Source: Candidatus Abyssobacteria bacterium SURF_5 (GTDB taxonomy: Bacteria; Abyssobacteria; SURF-5). From it: a stretch of 64,000 nt of DNA. Under the pieces are notes generated by a model. That model was not told where the DNA came from and ran no database searches. It was given only the letters and a program-made list of their open reading frames with translations. The stretch covers positions 24,334 to 88,333 of the forward strand of contig QZKU01000127.1 in assembly GCA_003598085.1 (NCBI GenBank). The letters are read 5' to 3'. Positions 43,685-52,212 of this stretch are shown piece by piece. The position numbers and the translations under genes are program-made. Numbering within the stretch: position 1 is the stretch's first letter; each line of letters opens with the position of its first letter.

Positions 43685-46192
43685 ATGCGCCGGCACATTT
43701 TCCGGTTCGGGCTCCGCTTCAAGATCACTGCATATATTTCTCTGGTCGTTATCTTAACTGCCGCCATTCTGGGCTGGTTTCTGGTTCGCCGGCAGGTCAA
43801 TGAAATAGCAGGACATTTGAAGGAGAAAGGAGCCGTCCTCGGGCGGAACGTCGCTTCCGCCAGCGAATATGGTGTATTAACTAATAATAACACCATCATC
43901 GAAAACATTATTGACGGCCTCGCCAACGAAAAAGACGTCGTCTATTGCATCATCTACGACGTCAATGGCAAACCGCTCTCCTCCACCACCAGCCTTCCCA
44001 GAGATATCGACGGCATCTCCCCCGCCGCCGCTTTTGAAGTGACCGAACGCGCCCTGAAGACCGACAGGCTCCTCATCCAGTCATTCACCGAAGACGAACG
44101 TCAAACGCCGGTATACGATATTGCCGCTCCTATCTTCACCGAAAAATCACCCTCACTTTCGGGGGAAGAAGTGCTCCTGGGATTGGGCGAAGATGACGTG
44201 GAAGCGATCCAGGAAAAAATCGGCGTCGCCCGCATCGGCATTTCCCTCGAAGAAATGAACAAGGAAATCAGGATGGCGCGCCGCACCATCGCAGAGGTTA
44301 CGCTCACCGTCGTTATTTTTGCGATCGCCGTTACCGTCTTCCTCGTTCGACTGATCGTCAACCCCGTCCGCCAACTCGCCGCCGCTACCCAGCGAGTGGC
44401 TAGCGGAGACCTTGACAAGCCCGTTGTCATCAATACAAACGACGAGATCGGCGAACTCGGAGCCTCCTTCAATAAAATGACCGAAGACCTGAAACGATAT
44501 CGGAACGAATTGAGAGAGTACAGCCGCACCCTCGAACAAAAAGTCGAGGTAAGAACCAAGGAACTCCGCCTCATAAACGAGGAGCTTCACCGCACAAACA
44601 GGCAACTCGAAGCCGTAAGCAAACTGAAATCGGAATTCCTCGCGAACATGAGCCACGAGCTCCGGACTCCGTTGAACGCTATCATCGGGTTTTCCGAAAT
44701 CCTGTGCGACCAGGCTTTCGGTGTCTTGAATGACAAACAAATGAAATACGCGCATAACGTCGTCGTCAGCGGAAAACACCTTCTGATCCTCATAAATGAA
44801 ATCCTCGATCTCGCCAAAGTCGAATCCGGCAAAATGGATCTCCACCCGGAGAGTTTCTCGGTGGAAACCGCAATGACGGAGATAATAAATTTCGCCCGCG
44901 GGCTCGCTTCGAGAAAAGATATCACGATCCGCAGGCGGTTTTCGCCGAAACTGGTCACCATCACAGCCGATCTCAAAAAGTTCAAGCAGATTTTCTATAA
45001 CCTGCTGAGCAATGCCATCAAGTTCACGCCGGAAGGCGGGACGGTCGAGGTTACCAGTGATTTGGTCGGAGACTTCGAAGCCTCCGGCGAAGAAGGATTC
45101 GTGCGAAGACGCTACGCCGAGTTCTGTGTGAAGGATAACGGAATCGGAATCGATACGGCCGACCAAGAACGCATTTTCGGCGAATTCCAACAAGTCGACG
45201 GATCGTATTCGCGCCAATACGAGGGCACCGGCCTTGGGCTCGCCCTCACAAAAAAACTGGTCGAGCTGCATGGAGGATCGATCTGGGTCGAAAGCGAAAA
45301 AGGCAAAGGAAGCGCCTTTTACTGGACTCTTCCCGTCACCGATGTCGATATCGTTGAACCCGTAAAGGAGACCACGGGAAAAAGCTCCTCCCGCACCAAC
45401 GGAAATCTGCTCAAGCCGGCGTCAACTGAGCAAAAAGCGGCGCTGGTAATCGATGACGACCCGATCTCGGCGGAATTGTTGCGAACCTACCTCGAAGAAG
45501 CCGGCTATCGCGTCCTGATCAGCGCCAGCGGCAAAGAGGGAATTGAGATCGCCCGGTCAACGCATCCTTCCGTAATCACGCTCGACCTCATTCTCCCCGA
45601 CAGCGACGGCTGGCATATATTGCGAGAGTTGAAAACTCTCAAAGAGACGGCTGATATCCCCGTCATCATCGCTTCCGTGCTTCAGGACGAGAAGGCCGGC
45701 GCTGACCTTGGCGCTTCGGGATATGTCGTGAAACCGATTTCGCGCGCTCAATTGATTGCCCGCATCGACGCCGTCCGCAACGGAAAAGAACACGAGCATG
45801 TGTCCAATGTCCTCGTCGTTGATACCGACGAACAATTCTGCGAATCCCTCGGGTCCGTCTTGGAAGATCGCGCCTTCACCGTTTCCCGAGCGCATTCCGG
45901 CGTCGAGGGAATCGAATTGATCATGAAGAATACACCCGACCTCATTTTCCTCGACATCAAACTGTCCGACATCAGCGGAATGGAATTGATCGAATTTCTG
46001 AAAATGGATGAAAAGACGAAGGATATCCCCATCATAGTCCTGAGCGACCAGGATCTCTCTAATGAGGAAAAAAATCTCCTCAGCGGAAAGGTGGAGGCAA
46101 TAGCAAAAAAGGAGCAGGGTACCAGGTGCGGATTCTTCAGTGAAGTTGACAAAGTGGAAAGCCTCATCCGATCCAGAAAGGAAATCGGGTAA
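43685..46192 (+). CDS. Hybrid histidine kinase with HAMP and two receiver domains
   Basis: About 835 residues from the ATG at 43685 (the frame opens at 43646). Order: membrane helix (ITAYISLVVILTAAILGWFLV), ~170-residue extracytoplasmic region, second helix (IAEVTLTVVIFAIAVTVFLV), HAMP (VNPVRQLAAATQRVASGDLD), coiled coil, H-box FLANMSHELRTPLNAIIGFSEIL, HATPase (LLSNAIKFTPEGG; DNGIGIDTADQ; GTGLGLALTKKLVELHGG). Receiver 1 follows (IDDDPISAELL; ITLDLILPDSDGW; YVVKPISR), then receiver 2 (LVVDTDEQFCESLG; IFLDIKLSDISG), which is the more diverged. Followed after 5 bases by a single-receiver gene. A phosphorelay through several partners is likely; the signal is unknown. Confidence 0.93.
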   Translation: MRRHIFRFGLRFKITAYISLVVILTAAILGWFLVRRQVNEIAGHLKEKGAVLGRNVASASEYGVLTNNNTIIENIIDGLANEKDVVYCIIYDVNGKPLSSTTSLPRDIDGISPAAAFEVTERALKTDRLLIQSFTEDERQTPVYDIAAPIFTEKSPSLSGEEVLLGLGEDDVEAIQEKIGVARIGISLEEMNKEIRMARRTIAEVTLTVVIFAIAVTVFLVRLIVNPVRQLAAATQRVASGDLDKPVVINTNDEIGELGASFNKMTEDLKRYRNELREYSRTLEQKVEVRTKELRLINEELHRTNRQLEAVSKLKSEFLANMSHELRTPLNAIIGFSEILCDQAFGVLNDKQMKYAHNVVVSGKHLLILINEILDLAKVESGKMDLHPESFSVETAMTEIINFARGLASRKDITIRRRFSPKLVTITADLKKFKQIFYNLLSNAIKFTPEGGTVEVTSDLVGDFEASGEEGFVRRRYAEFCVKDNGIGIDTADQERIFGEFQQVDGSYSRQYEGTGLGLALTKKLVELHGGSIWVESEKGKGSAFYWTLPVTDVDIVEPVKETTGKSSSRTNGNLLKPASTEQKAALVIDDDPISAELLRTYLEEAGYRVLISASGKEGIEIARSTHPSVITLDLILPDSDGWHILRELKTLKETADIPVIIASVLQDEKAGADLGASGYVVKPISRAQLIARIDAVRNGKEHEHVSNVLVVDTDEQFCESLGSVLEDRAFTVSRAHSGVEGIELIMKNTPDLIFLDIKLSDISGMELIEFLKMDEKTKDIPIIVLSDQDLSNEEKNLLSGKVEAIAKKEQGTRCGFFSEVDKVESLIRSRKEIG

Positions 46193-46197
46193 ATTCT

Positions 46198-46581
46198 ATG
46201 CAGCCTGCACGCATTCTCGTCGTCGAAGATAACCTGATGAACATGGAACTGGCAGTCGACCTGCTCACGCTTCAGGGGTACGAGGTCCTGGAGGCACACA
46301 CCGGACTGGAAGCCCTCGAAATCACCGGCAAAGAAGAGCTGGACCTCATCCTCATGGATGTTCAGTTGCCCGGCATGGACGGACTTACCCTTACCAAAAA
46401 AATCAGAGAAAACCCTAAGACACGGAATATACCGATCGTGGCGCTTACCGCACACGCCATGAAGGGCGATGAAGAACGAATCCTGCAACAGGGATGCACA
46501 GGCTATATCTCCAAACCCATCGATACCCGCGAATTCCCTAAAGCCGTCGAACGCTTCATCAGGAAACCGAAGAAAGGGTAA
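46198..46581 (+). CDS. Receiver-only response regulator (DivK-like)
   Basis: 127 residues: E10-D11 acidic pair, phosphoacceptor D54 (LILMDVQLPGMDG), T of VALTAHAM and K of ISKPID. This is the compact DivK/CheY pattern with no output domain. It lies between two kinases and its stop overlaps the next start, so it probably relays phosphate between them. Confidence 0.92.
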   Translation: MQPARILVVEDNLMNMELAVDLLTLQGYEVLEAHTGLEALEITGKEELDLILMDVQLPGMDGLTLTKKIRENPKTRNIPIVALTAHAMKGDEERILQQGCTGYISKPIDTREFPKAVERFIRKPKKG

Positions 46582-47789
46582 TGCTCTCCATGGCGCAGAC
46601 GAATTCAGCAACTGCCGCTCGTATTCTCATCGTCGAGGACGACCCGCGAAACATCGACCTCCTCAAGGCGCAGCTCTCAGAACAGGGCTACCTCATTGAA
46701 GCGGCCGTTGACGGGGAGGACGCTTTGCAGCGCGTCACTCTCAAAAAGCCCGACTTGATCCTGCTCGACATCATGCTTCCGAAAAAAAGCGGATTCGAGG
46801 TCTGCAAGGTCATTAAGACAGGAGCCGATACCCGCTCCATTCCGGTTATCATGGTGACCGCCCTCAAAGATATGGAGAGCCGCATCAAAGGCATCACTGT
46901 CGGTGCGGACGATTTCCTTACCCGGCCCGTTGACAAATCCGAACTCGTCTCACGCGTCAAATCGATGCTGCGCATTAAAAGGCTTCACGATGAGCTGCTG
47001 AGGGAATCCGAGCACGCGCATATGGCAAGCGAACAACTCCAACTCCAGCAGCGCGTCATGAAGTCCATGTCCACTCAGCTCATGCAGGCCAGCCACCTCA
47101 AGTACGAGTTCATCGTCAATATGAGCCACGCCCTCAGAACTCCTCTGAACGTCATCATCGGCTTCTCGGAAATGATGCAGGACGAACTGGTCGGAGCGCT
47201 GAACGAACGACAGAGCAAGTACGTCAATAATGTGCTCGAGAGCGGCCGCGAGCTCCAAAAATTGATCACCAATATCGTGGATGTCTTCAAGATCGATACC
47301 GGAAAAGTGCCGCTCGAAATGACCGAATTCTCGCTTGACGACCTCATCCAATCGGCCGTCAAACAATTTGAACAAGCCGTCCGCGAGAAAAACGTCAGGG
47401 TTTCTGTCGAAGTGGCGCCCTCCGTGGCCCGCATCTATGCTGACCCGCAAAAACTCTTGACTATTTTGCATAATCTCCTCTCGAACGCCCTGAAAGTCAC
47501 TCCCCCGGGAGGACGCGTCGCGATCACCGCCCGCCGGGACGGTCCAACCGCCCTTATCTGCGTTGAAGATACGGGAATCGGGCTTTCCCCGGAAGAATGT
47601 TTAAAGGTGTTCCAGGAATTTTATAAGACACCCGACTCCGCCGCCGCCGGAGGCAGCGGGCTGGGATTAGCCATCGCCAAAAAGCTCGTCCTCCTGCAGA
47701 ACGGCGACATTTGGGCGGAAAGCAACAAGGGGAAGGGAACCAGATTCTTCTTCACCCTTCCGTGCGACCGAATAGAAACGAGAAGCTGA
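46581..47789 (+). CDS. Receiver-histidine kinase protein (cytoplasmic)
   Basis: 402 residues. The N-terminal receiver has D20-D21, D63 (LILLDIMLPKKSG), MVTAL and LTRPVD, where the usual Lys-Pro is Arg-Pro. A short coiled coil leads into the H-box VNMSHALRTPLNVIIGFSEMM, with Ala in place of the usual Glu after the His. An HATPase domain follows (LLSNALKVTPPGG; DTGIGLSPEE; GSGLGLAIAKKLVLLQNG). There is no membrane helix, so it works in the cytoplasm, probably fed by the receiver encoded just upstream. The His-Ala change may weaken phosphatase activity. The Lys to Arg change may alter phosphorylation of its receiver. Confidence 0.92.
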   Translation: MLSMAQTNSATAARILIVEDDPRNIDLLKAQLSEQGYLIEAAVDGEDALQRVTLKKPDLILLDIMLPKKSGFEVCKVIKTGADTRSIPVIMVTALKDMESRIKGITVGADDFLTRPVDKSELVSRVKSMLRIKRLHDELLRESEHAHMASEQLQLQQRVMKSMSTQLMQASHLKYEFIVNMSHALRTPLNVIIGFSEMMQDELVGALNERQSKYVNNVLESGRELQKLITNIVDVFKIDTGKVPLEMTEFSLDDLIQSAVKQFEQAVREKNVRVSVEVAPSVARIYADPQKLLTILHNLLSNALKVTPPGGRVAITARRDGPTALICVEDTGIGLSPEECLKVFQEFYKTPDSAAAGGSGLGLAIAKKLVLLQNGDIWAESNKGKGTRFFFTLPCDRIETRS

Positions 47790-47833
47790 TCACGCGCCCC
47801 CAAAACGACTCAACAACGGGGCCGGAGAAAAAA

Positions 47834-49360
47834 ATGAATGAGCCCAAAGGAGGGGGCGCGTATTCCCCCGCGCCGGATATTCTCTCCATTCCATCACCCA
47901 AATGGATCAAGTGCATGTTCGAGTCGTTCATCGATTCGATCGATATCGGTATCTTCGTGCTGGATTGCAACGGCGTGATCAATAGAGTCAATAAATCCCT
48001 CCTGGATCAGTACCGCCTGAACACGGAAGAGCTTTTGGGGCGCAATATTTTCGAATTGATGCCCGATTTGGCGGATCTCGGAGTCGAAAAACGGTTTCGC
48101 CAGATCATCGGCGAGCGCAAAAGTTTGGAACTCACCAACGTTCAGCGGCGCGACCGCTTCGGCCGCAACATCGTGTTCAATATCAAGGGAATCCCGATCA
48201 TCGAGGACGACGACATCGTCGGCATCCTGGCTGTGATGAGCGACATTACCGAGAAACGCGCGCTGGAATCTCAGGTAGCCGAGACCGAAGAATACCTGCA
48301 CAATCTCATCGACAACGCAAATGACATCATCTACACCCTCGATCTGGATGGATATATCACCTTTCTGAACAAGATGGGACAACAGGTTACCGGCTATCAA
48401 TTTGATCCGAAAGAAAGAGCGCATTATTCCGCCTATGTCCCCGAGAATACCCTGCAAAAAAACGACCGGCATTTCCAGGAAGCGCTCGCGGGACGACCAC
48501 AGCGATATGAATCCACCATCATCGGTTCCGACGGCAAAATAGTGAATGTGCTTACCAACATTTCCACCGTCCGAAAAGATGAAAAGGTCGTCGGCGTTCT
48601 CGGGATCGCCAGAGATATCACCGAGCGCAAACAGATGGAGGCGCAATTGCTTCAGGCGGGTAAAATGGCCGCCATCGGCGAGTTGGCGGCCGGCGTCGCA
48701 CATGAAATCAATAATCCTGTCGCGATTATCAGCGGTACCGCCGAACAATTGCTCTTTCTCATGAACTACTATCGCGAGCGACCGCAGGACATGACCGAAC
48801 GACTGGCAAAACACGTCGAGACCATTCACGAACAGGCGGCCCGCTGCAAAAAAATCACGCAGGGACTGCTGAATTTCGCCCGCAAGACAGAAACTCACAC
48901 AACCATTGTGAACTTGCCGAAGCTGCTCGAAGAAACGGTGGCGCTTGTCGATAATCGTGCGCTTGCAGAAGGGAAAGCCATTCAGATGCGCCTCGACCAT
49001 GACGTCTCCACCATCGAGGCGGATCCATACCAGCTCGAGCAGGTCTTTCTCAACATGGTCAATAACGCCGTCGACGCCGTTGCGGAAAACGGCACGATCA
49101 CGCTCGAAGCGCGCAGAAAAAAGGACGCCGTCGTTGTCAAAGTAATCGACGACGGCATCGGGATATCCGAGCAGAATATCAAAAAAATTTTCGACCCCTT
49201 TTTCACCACGAAGCCGCCCGGCAAAGGCACCGGCCTCGGCTTGTCTATCTGTTTTGGCATCATCCAGAGTATGAACGGAACAATCAGCGTGAAAAGTAAA
49301 CCCGGGGCCGGAACAACCTTTACCATCACGCTGCCCATGGGAAGAAACGATCCGAAATGA
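47834..49360 (+). CDS. PAS-PAS histidine kinase, NtrB-like
   Basis: About 508 residues from the ATG at 47834, preceded by GGAGAAAAAA; the frame opens further up at 47711 but would overlap the previous gene. Two PAS domains (~25-145: IDIGIFVLDCNGVINRVN; ~155-275: DIIYTLDLDGYITFLNKMG) are followed by the H-box GELAAGVAHEINNPVAIISGTAEQL, HATPase N-box MVNNAVDAVAENG and GTGLGLSICFGIIQSMNG. No membrane helices are present. Its stop overlaps the start of the NtrC-type regulator by 4 bases, so they form a pair. Confidence 0.94.
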   Translation: MNEPKGGGAYSPAPDILSIPSPKWIKCMFESFIDSIDIGIFVLDCNGVINRVNKSLLDQYRLNTEELLGRNIFELMPDLADLGVEKRFRQIIGERKSLELTNVQRRDRFGRNIVFNIKGIPIIEDDDIVGILAVMSDITEKRALESQVAETEEYLHNLIDNANDIIYTLDLDGYITFLNKMGQQVTGYQFDPKERAHYSAYVPENTLQKNDRHFQEALAGRPQRYESTIIGSDGKIVNVLTNISTVRKDEKVVGVLGIARDITERKQMEAQLLQAGKMAAIGELAAGVAHEINNPVAIISGTAEQLLFLMNYYRERPQDMTERLAKHVETIHEQAARCKKITQGLLNFARKTETHTTIVNLPKLLEETVALVDNRALAEGKAIQMRLDHDVSTIEADPYQLEQVFLNMVNNAVDAVAENGTITLEARRKKDAVVVKVIDDGIGISEQNIKKIFDPFFTTKPPGKGTGLGLSICFGIIQSMNGTISVKSKPGAGTTFTITLPMGRNDPK

Positions 49361-50736
49361 AGAAAAGGCCGATCAAACTCCTGATTGTTGACGACGAAGA
49401 GGCCTATCGGAACCTGCTCAGCGAGCGGTTCACCATGATAGGCGATTCAGTCGCACTTGCCGCGACCGGCGAAGAGGCCATCGAGAAAATCAGGCGCGAA
49501 CCGTTTGACGTGGGAATCCTCGACCTTCGTATGCCCGGCATGGACGGCATCGACTTGTTTAAAAAACTGAAAGAGTTACAGCCGATCTCGGAAATCATCT
49601 TCCTTACCGGGCAGGCCACCGTGGACGTCGCAATCGAGGCCATGAAGTTGGGCGCCTACGATTTTCTGACCAAGCCCTGCCAACTCTCCGAACTGCAGGC
49701 GGTCGTCCACAAGGCGTATGAAAAAAAGCAGCTCGCCGAAAAAGTGCACCACCACACCGAATTGCAGATGCGAGCCGGACTCGTCAACCTTGTCGGCGAA
49801 ACCCCCGCCATGAAGAACGTAAAAGCGCTCATCACCCGCGTCGCGCCCACCGAATCAACCGTTCTCATCGAGGGCGAAAGCGGAACGGGAAAAGAAATCG
49901 TCGCCAATTCCATCCATCAGAACAGCCTCCGCAGCAAAAACCCGTTTGTCATCATCAATTGCGGCGCTGTCCCGGAAACCTTGCTCGAAAGTGAACTCTT
50001 CGGCCATGAAAAAGGAGCCTTTACCGGCGCCATCCGCCGAAAAAGCGGCCTCTTTGAAATCGCCGACTCCGGAACTCTCTTCATCGACGAAGTCAGTGAA
50101 ATGAGCCCCGGCATGCAGGTCAAACTGCTGCGCGTCCTCGAAACCGGCCGCTTCAGAAGGGTCGGCGATACCAAGGAGATCGAAGTCGACGTGCGTGTTC
50201 TATGCGCTACCAATAAAACTTTGCTCCAGGAAGCAGCCGAAGGCAGATTCCGGGAAGACCTCTTCTATAGAATCAACGTCATGAGCGTGGCGCTGTCACC
50301 CCTGCGCGAACGCCTCGAAGATATCCCGCTCCTTGTCAGACATTTCATCCGGTCATCGCGACATCCGCAATCGGAAAAGATCCGAGTCGCAGACGAGGTC
50401 ATCGAAGCGTTCCTCAATTACGATTGGCCCGGAAACGTCCGCGAACTCTCAAACGTCATCGAACGCGCCATCATCCTCTCCAACAACAACCTCATTACTC
50501 TGCGCGAAATCCCGCAGCTAAGTGCGAGCTCGAGCTCCGACTCGAACTCGACTTGCTCCCTTTCTCTTAATGAGGTGGAAAAACGCCATATCAAACTGGT
50601 GCTCCAGGCACAGAATGGAAATAAAACACGCGCGGCTAAAATCCTGGGCATCAGCAGACCCAAGTTATACCGAAAGATGCTGCGGTATGACATCCCTGAC
50701 ACCATTCAACCCCAGCACACCGCCTCCCACGACTAA
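49357..50736 (+). CDS. NtrC-family sigma-54-dependent response regulator
   Basis: 459 residues. Receiver: D12-D13, D56 (GILDLRMPG), T84, K106. AAA+ domain: Walker A GESGTGKE (173-180), sigma-54 contact loop GAFTGA (220-225), Walker B LFIDEV (241-246), arginine-rich sensor region FRREDLFYRIN-like REDLFYRINV. Fis-type helix-turn-helix at the C-terminus (NKTRAAKILGISRPKLYRKM). It activates transcription at -24/-12 promoters when phosphorylated by its partner kinase (47834-49360). It is the only enhancer-binding activator encoded in this window, so it is a candidate for the TGTAAA-N5-CYGACA elements and for the promoter at 50990, but no direct evidence links them. Confidence 0.96.
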   Translation: MKKRPIKLLIVDDEEAYRNLLSERFTMIGDSVALAATGEEAIEKIRREPFDVGILDLRMPGMDGIDLFKKLKELQPISEIIFLTGQATVDVAIEAMKLGAYDFLTKPCQLSELQAVVHKAYEKKQLAEKVHHHTELQMRAGLVNLVGETPAMKNVKALITRVAPTESTVLIEGESGTGKEIVANSIHQNSLRSKNPFVIINCGAVPETLLESELFGHEKGAFTGAIRRKSGLFEIADSGTLFIDEVSEMSPGMQVKLLRVLETGRFRRVGDTKEIEVDVRVLCATNKTLLQEAAEGRFREDLFYRINVMSVALSPLRERLEDIPLLVRHFIRSSRHPQSEKIRVADEVIEAFLNYDWPGNVRELSNVIERAIILSNNNLITLREIPQLSASSSSDSNSTCSLSLNEVEKRHIKLVLQAQNGNKTRAAKILGISRPKLYRKMLRYDIPDTIQPQHTASHD

Positions 50737-50989
50737 GCTTTTCCTCGATCCACGCTGCATTTCCAGTTCATCCGTATCAAAACGTTATAGTTGCAGCCCC
50801 TCCTGTAACTTGTTCTCAATAAAAAGCTTATACGATCACCCCAATAACTGAACTGTAACATAACATTCCACTTCCCGGGCCAATGTAATGAATCATTCGG
50901 CCTGACGAGAGACTTGTTCCGCGAGATCAAAACTTACAAACGATTCATGCGCATATACTTAGGGGTGAGAAAAAGGCAGGATTACAAGA

Positions 50990-51006
50990 TTGGCACTAGT
51001 TTTGCT
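50990..51006 (+). promoter_or_regulatory. Strong sigma-54 promoter heading a non-coding structured region
   Basis: TTGGCACTAGTTTTGCT matches the -24/-12 consensus almost perfectly (TTGGCAC, N5 between CAC and TTGC, then T). Transcription would start near 51018 on the plus strand. No protein-coding frame of bacterial character lies in the 400 bases downstream; instead there are nested inverted repeats (51074-51299). It lies 254 bases after the NtrC-type gene. I found no copy of the TGTAAA-N5-CYGACA element upstream of it. Confidence 0.75.
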
Positions 51007-51073
51007 CCTCATTACCTTCAAGTGAACCATCCCATAATGGCTCATTTGAGGAGAAAGAAGCAGTTTGCTCGAA

Positions 51074-51161
51074 GGCAGGAGGTATCCCTTTTTAAAACAC
51101 TTGCTGGGAGACAAGCGTTTTGAGAGGGCAATACATAATGGGACAAGGGATACCACCTGCC
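51074..51161 (+). ncRNA. Candidate structured RNA with nested long stems
   Basis: The outer arms 51074-51090 and 51145-51161 are 17-base inverted repeats with one mismatch. Inside them AAAACACTTG (51094-51103) pairs with CAAGCGTTTT (51112-51121) with one G-U pair. Together they would fold into a long two-part hairpin about 56 bases downstream of the predicted sigma-54 start. The short open frames across it have no ribosome site or recognisable sequence. It could equally be a mobile-element remnant like its neighbour at 51194-51299. Confidence 0.45.
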
Positions 51162-51169
51162 AGCACTAA

Positions 51170-51194
51170 TTGTCCTAATCCCCTCCTAGGACAA
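51170..51194 (+). terminator. Hairpin that may end the candidate RNA
   Basis: TTGTCCTA (51170-51177) and TAGGACAA (51187-51194) are perfect reverse complements with a 9-base loop, followed by AA but no U-run on the plus strand. TTGTCC can also pair with GGACAA at 51141-51146 inside the preceding structure, so alternative folds exist. Terminator function is tentative. Confidence 0.3.
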
Positions 51195-51299
51195 AAGGTG
51201 AATCTGCCCCGTTACTCCTTTAGCACCTGAATATGCGGTCATAGGCAATATATATAAGTTGCACCGAACAAAGAACTTTAACGGGGCAGGTTCCCTTTT
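51194..51299. mobile_element. MITE-like element with 21-bp imperfect terminal inverted repeats
   Basis: Arm 1 (51194-51214) contains GAATCTGCCCCGTTA and arm 2 (51279-51299) contains TAACGGGGCAGGTTC. The 15-base cores differ at one position and pairing extends outward through AAAGG/CTTTT. The 106-base unit encodes nothing. Ends with GGGGCAGGTTC resemble the repeats mobilised by REP-associated tyrosine transposases in many environmental bacteria; no transposase is in the window. The 50737-50989 and 51300-51431 flanks hold nothing else I can assign. Confidence 0.55.
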
Positions 51300-51431
51300 G
51301 AGCTTCCCACCATTTCTTCACAACAACCAGAACTGCGAAATTCCGCCTTTGCTATCCTGAGTGATTATCGATTCGGTTGACAACCCTTAACCGATAGGAT
51401 AGACTGTTCGCTGGATACCAACCGTTCCACA

Positions 51432-52073
51432 TCAAGCGAGCAGGTTAATAATTTCATCACCAGCAGCTTGAGCAGAGGTCTTCTGAAAACCGGATGTTTC
51501 CTGAGTGTCCTTGTCGGCAACGGCCTCCATCTCGGGAGCAGCCACGCGTGATTCAAACATGTTTTGCAGCCGCAGCCGGTGGATTTGACCGGCCACCGAT
51601 TCAATCTCCTGCTCCAAACGGGCACGGTCGAGTCGAACATCTATTTGGGACAGCAATGAATCGGCAAGTTCCAGACGCTTGTTCAGGGTCTCAAGCTTCC
51701 GCTCGAGCTGCTTCTGAAATGCCTCAAGTTCGCGCCCGCGAACGGTATCGGCGACCATCAGAAAGCGGAAATCTCTCACCCGCGGTTGCGGAGCCGCTTG
51801 ATTTTCAGTCGTTTCAGAAGATGGTCGATCCGCTGAAAACGAGGTGCTCGCGGAGAGCTTCGAATCGCGATCCCCTGCTATCTCGGTATTTTCAATGCGA
51901 GATGTTTGTGCAGGATATTCGGCAGGCAAACCCGTAGATGAAATATCCGGTGCATCGGTTGCCTTTGGTAATGTCTGGGCACTCGAAGGAAGGGGATTTG
52001 AAGAAGTTGTTGCGGCAACGCCGGGCCCCATTCGAGCGGCGGAACTTTCAACAGCATTCAGCCGAACGCCCAT
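51432..52073 (-). CDS. Unknown protein with low-complexity linker and C-terminal coiled coil
   Basis: About 213 residues from the ATG at 52073. The first ~110 residues are rich in Ser, Ala, Pro and Thr. Residues ~120-190 form a charged coiled coil (ELEAFQKQLERKLETLNKRLELADSL and onwards). There is no signal peptide, membrane helix or known motif. Longer starts up to 52145 exist, but a perfect TTGACA-N17-TATAAT promoter (52148-52176) places the transcript start near 52140 and favours 52073. The promoter and open frame together support a real, well-expressed gene. It is divergent from the amino-sugar kinase gene. Function is not known. Confidence 0.7.
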   Translation of the reverse strand: MGVRLNAVESSAARMGPGVAATTSSNPLPSSAQTLPKATDAPDISSTGLPAEYPAQTSRIENTEIAGDRDSKLSASTSFSADRPSSETTENQAAPQPRVRDFRFLMVADTVRGRELEAFQKQLERKLETLNKRLELADSLLSQIDVRLDRARLEQEIESVAGQIHRLRLQNMFESRVAAPEMEAVADKDTQETSGFQKTSAQAAGDEIINLLA

Positions 52074-52147
52074 AGGCTTTCTCTCGATCTGCCCAACGCT
52101 TTTTTGGAAGAAAACTACAGAAAAAACATGTGGTAACCGCTTCAAAA

Positions 52148-52176
52148 ATTATATCATCGGCTTCCAAATTTGTCAA
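52148..52176 (-). promoter_or_regulatory. Perfect consensus sigma-70 promoter
   Basis: On the minus strand TTGACA (52176-52171), a 17-base spacer and TATAAT (52153-52148). Both hexamers and the spacing are ideal. It drives the unknown coiled-coil gene leftwards. Confidence 0.85.
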
Positions 52177-52212
52177 TGTTCGTCCAGGCAATTATGGCTT
52201 AAACCCTTGTCA

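Noticed and set aside
51844..52212. N-terminal extension of the amino-sugar kinase frame
   Set aside because: It overlaps the divergent coiled-coil gene and its promoter and does not resemble the kinase family, which begins at 52213.
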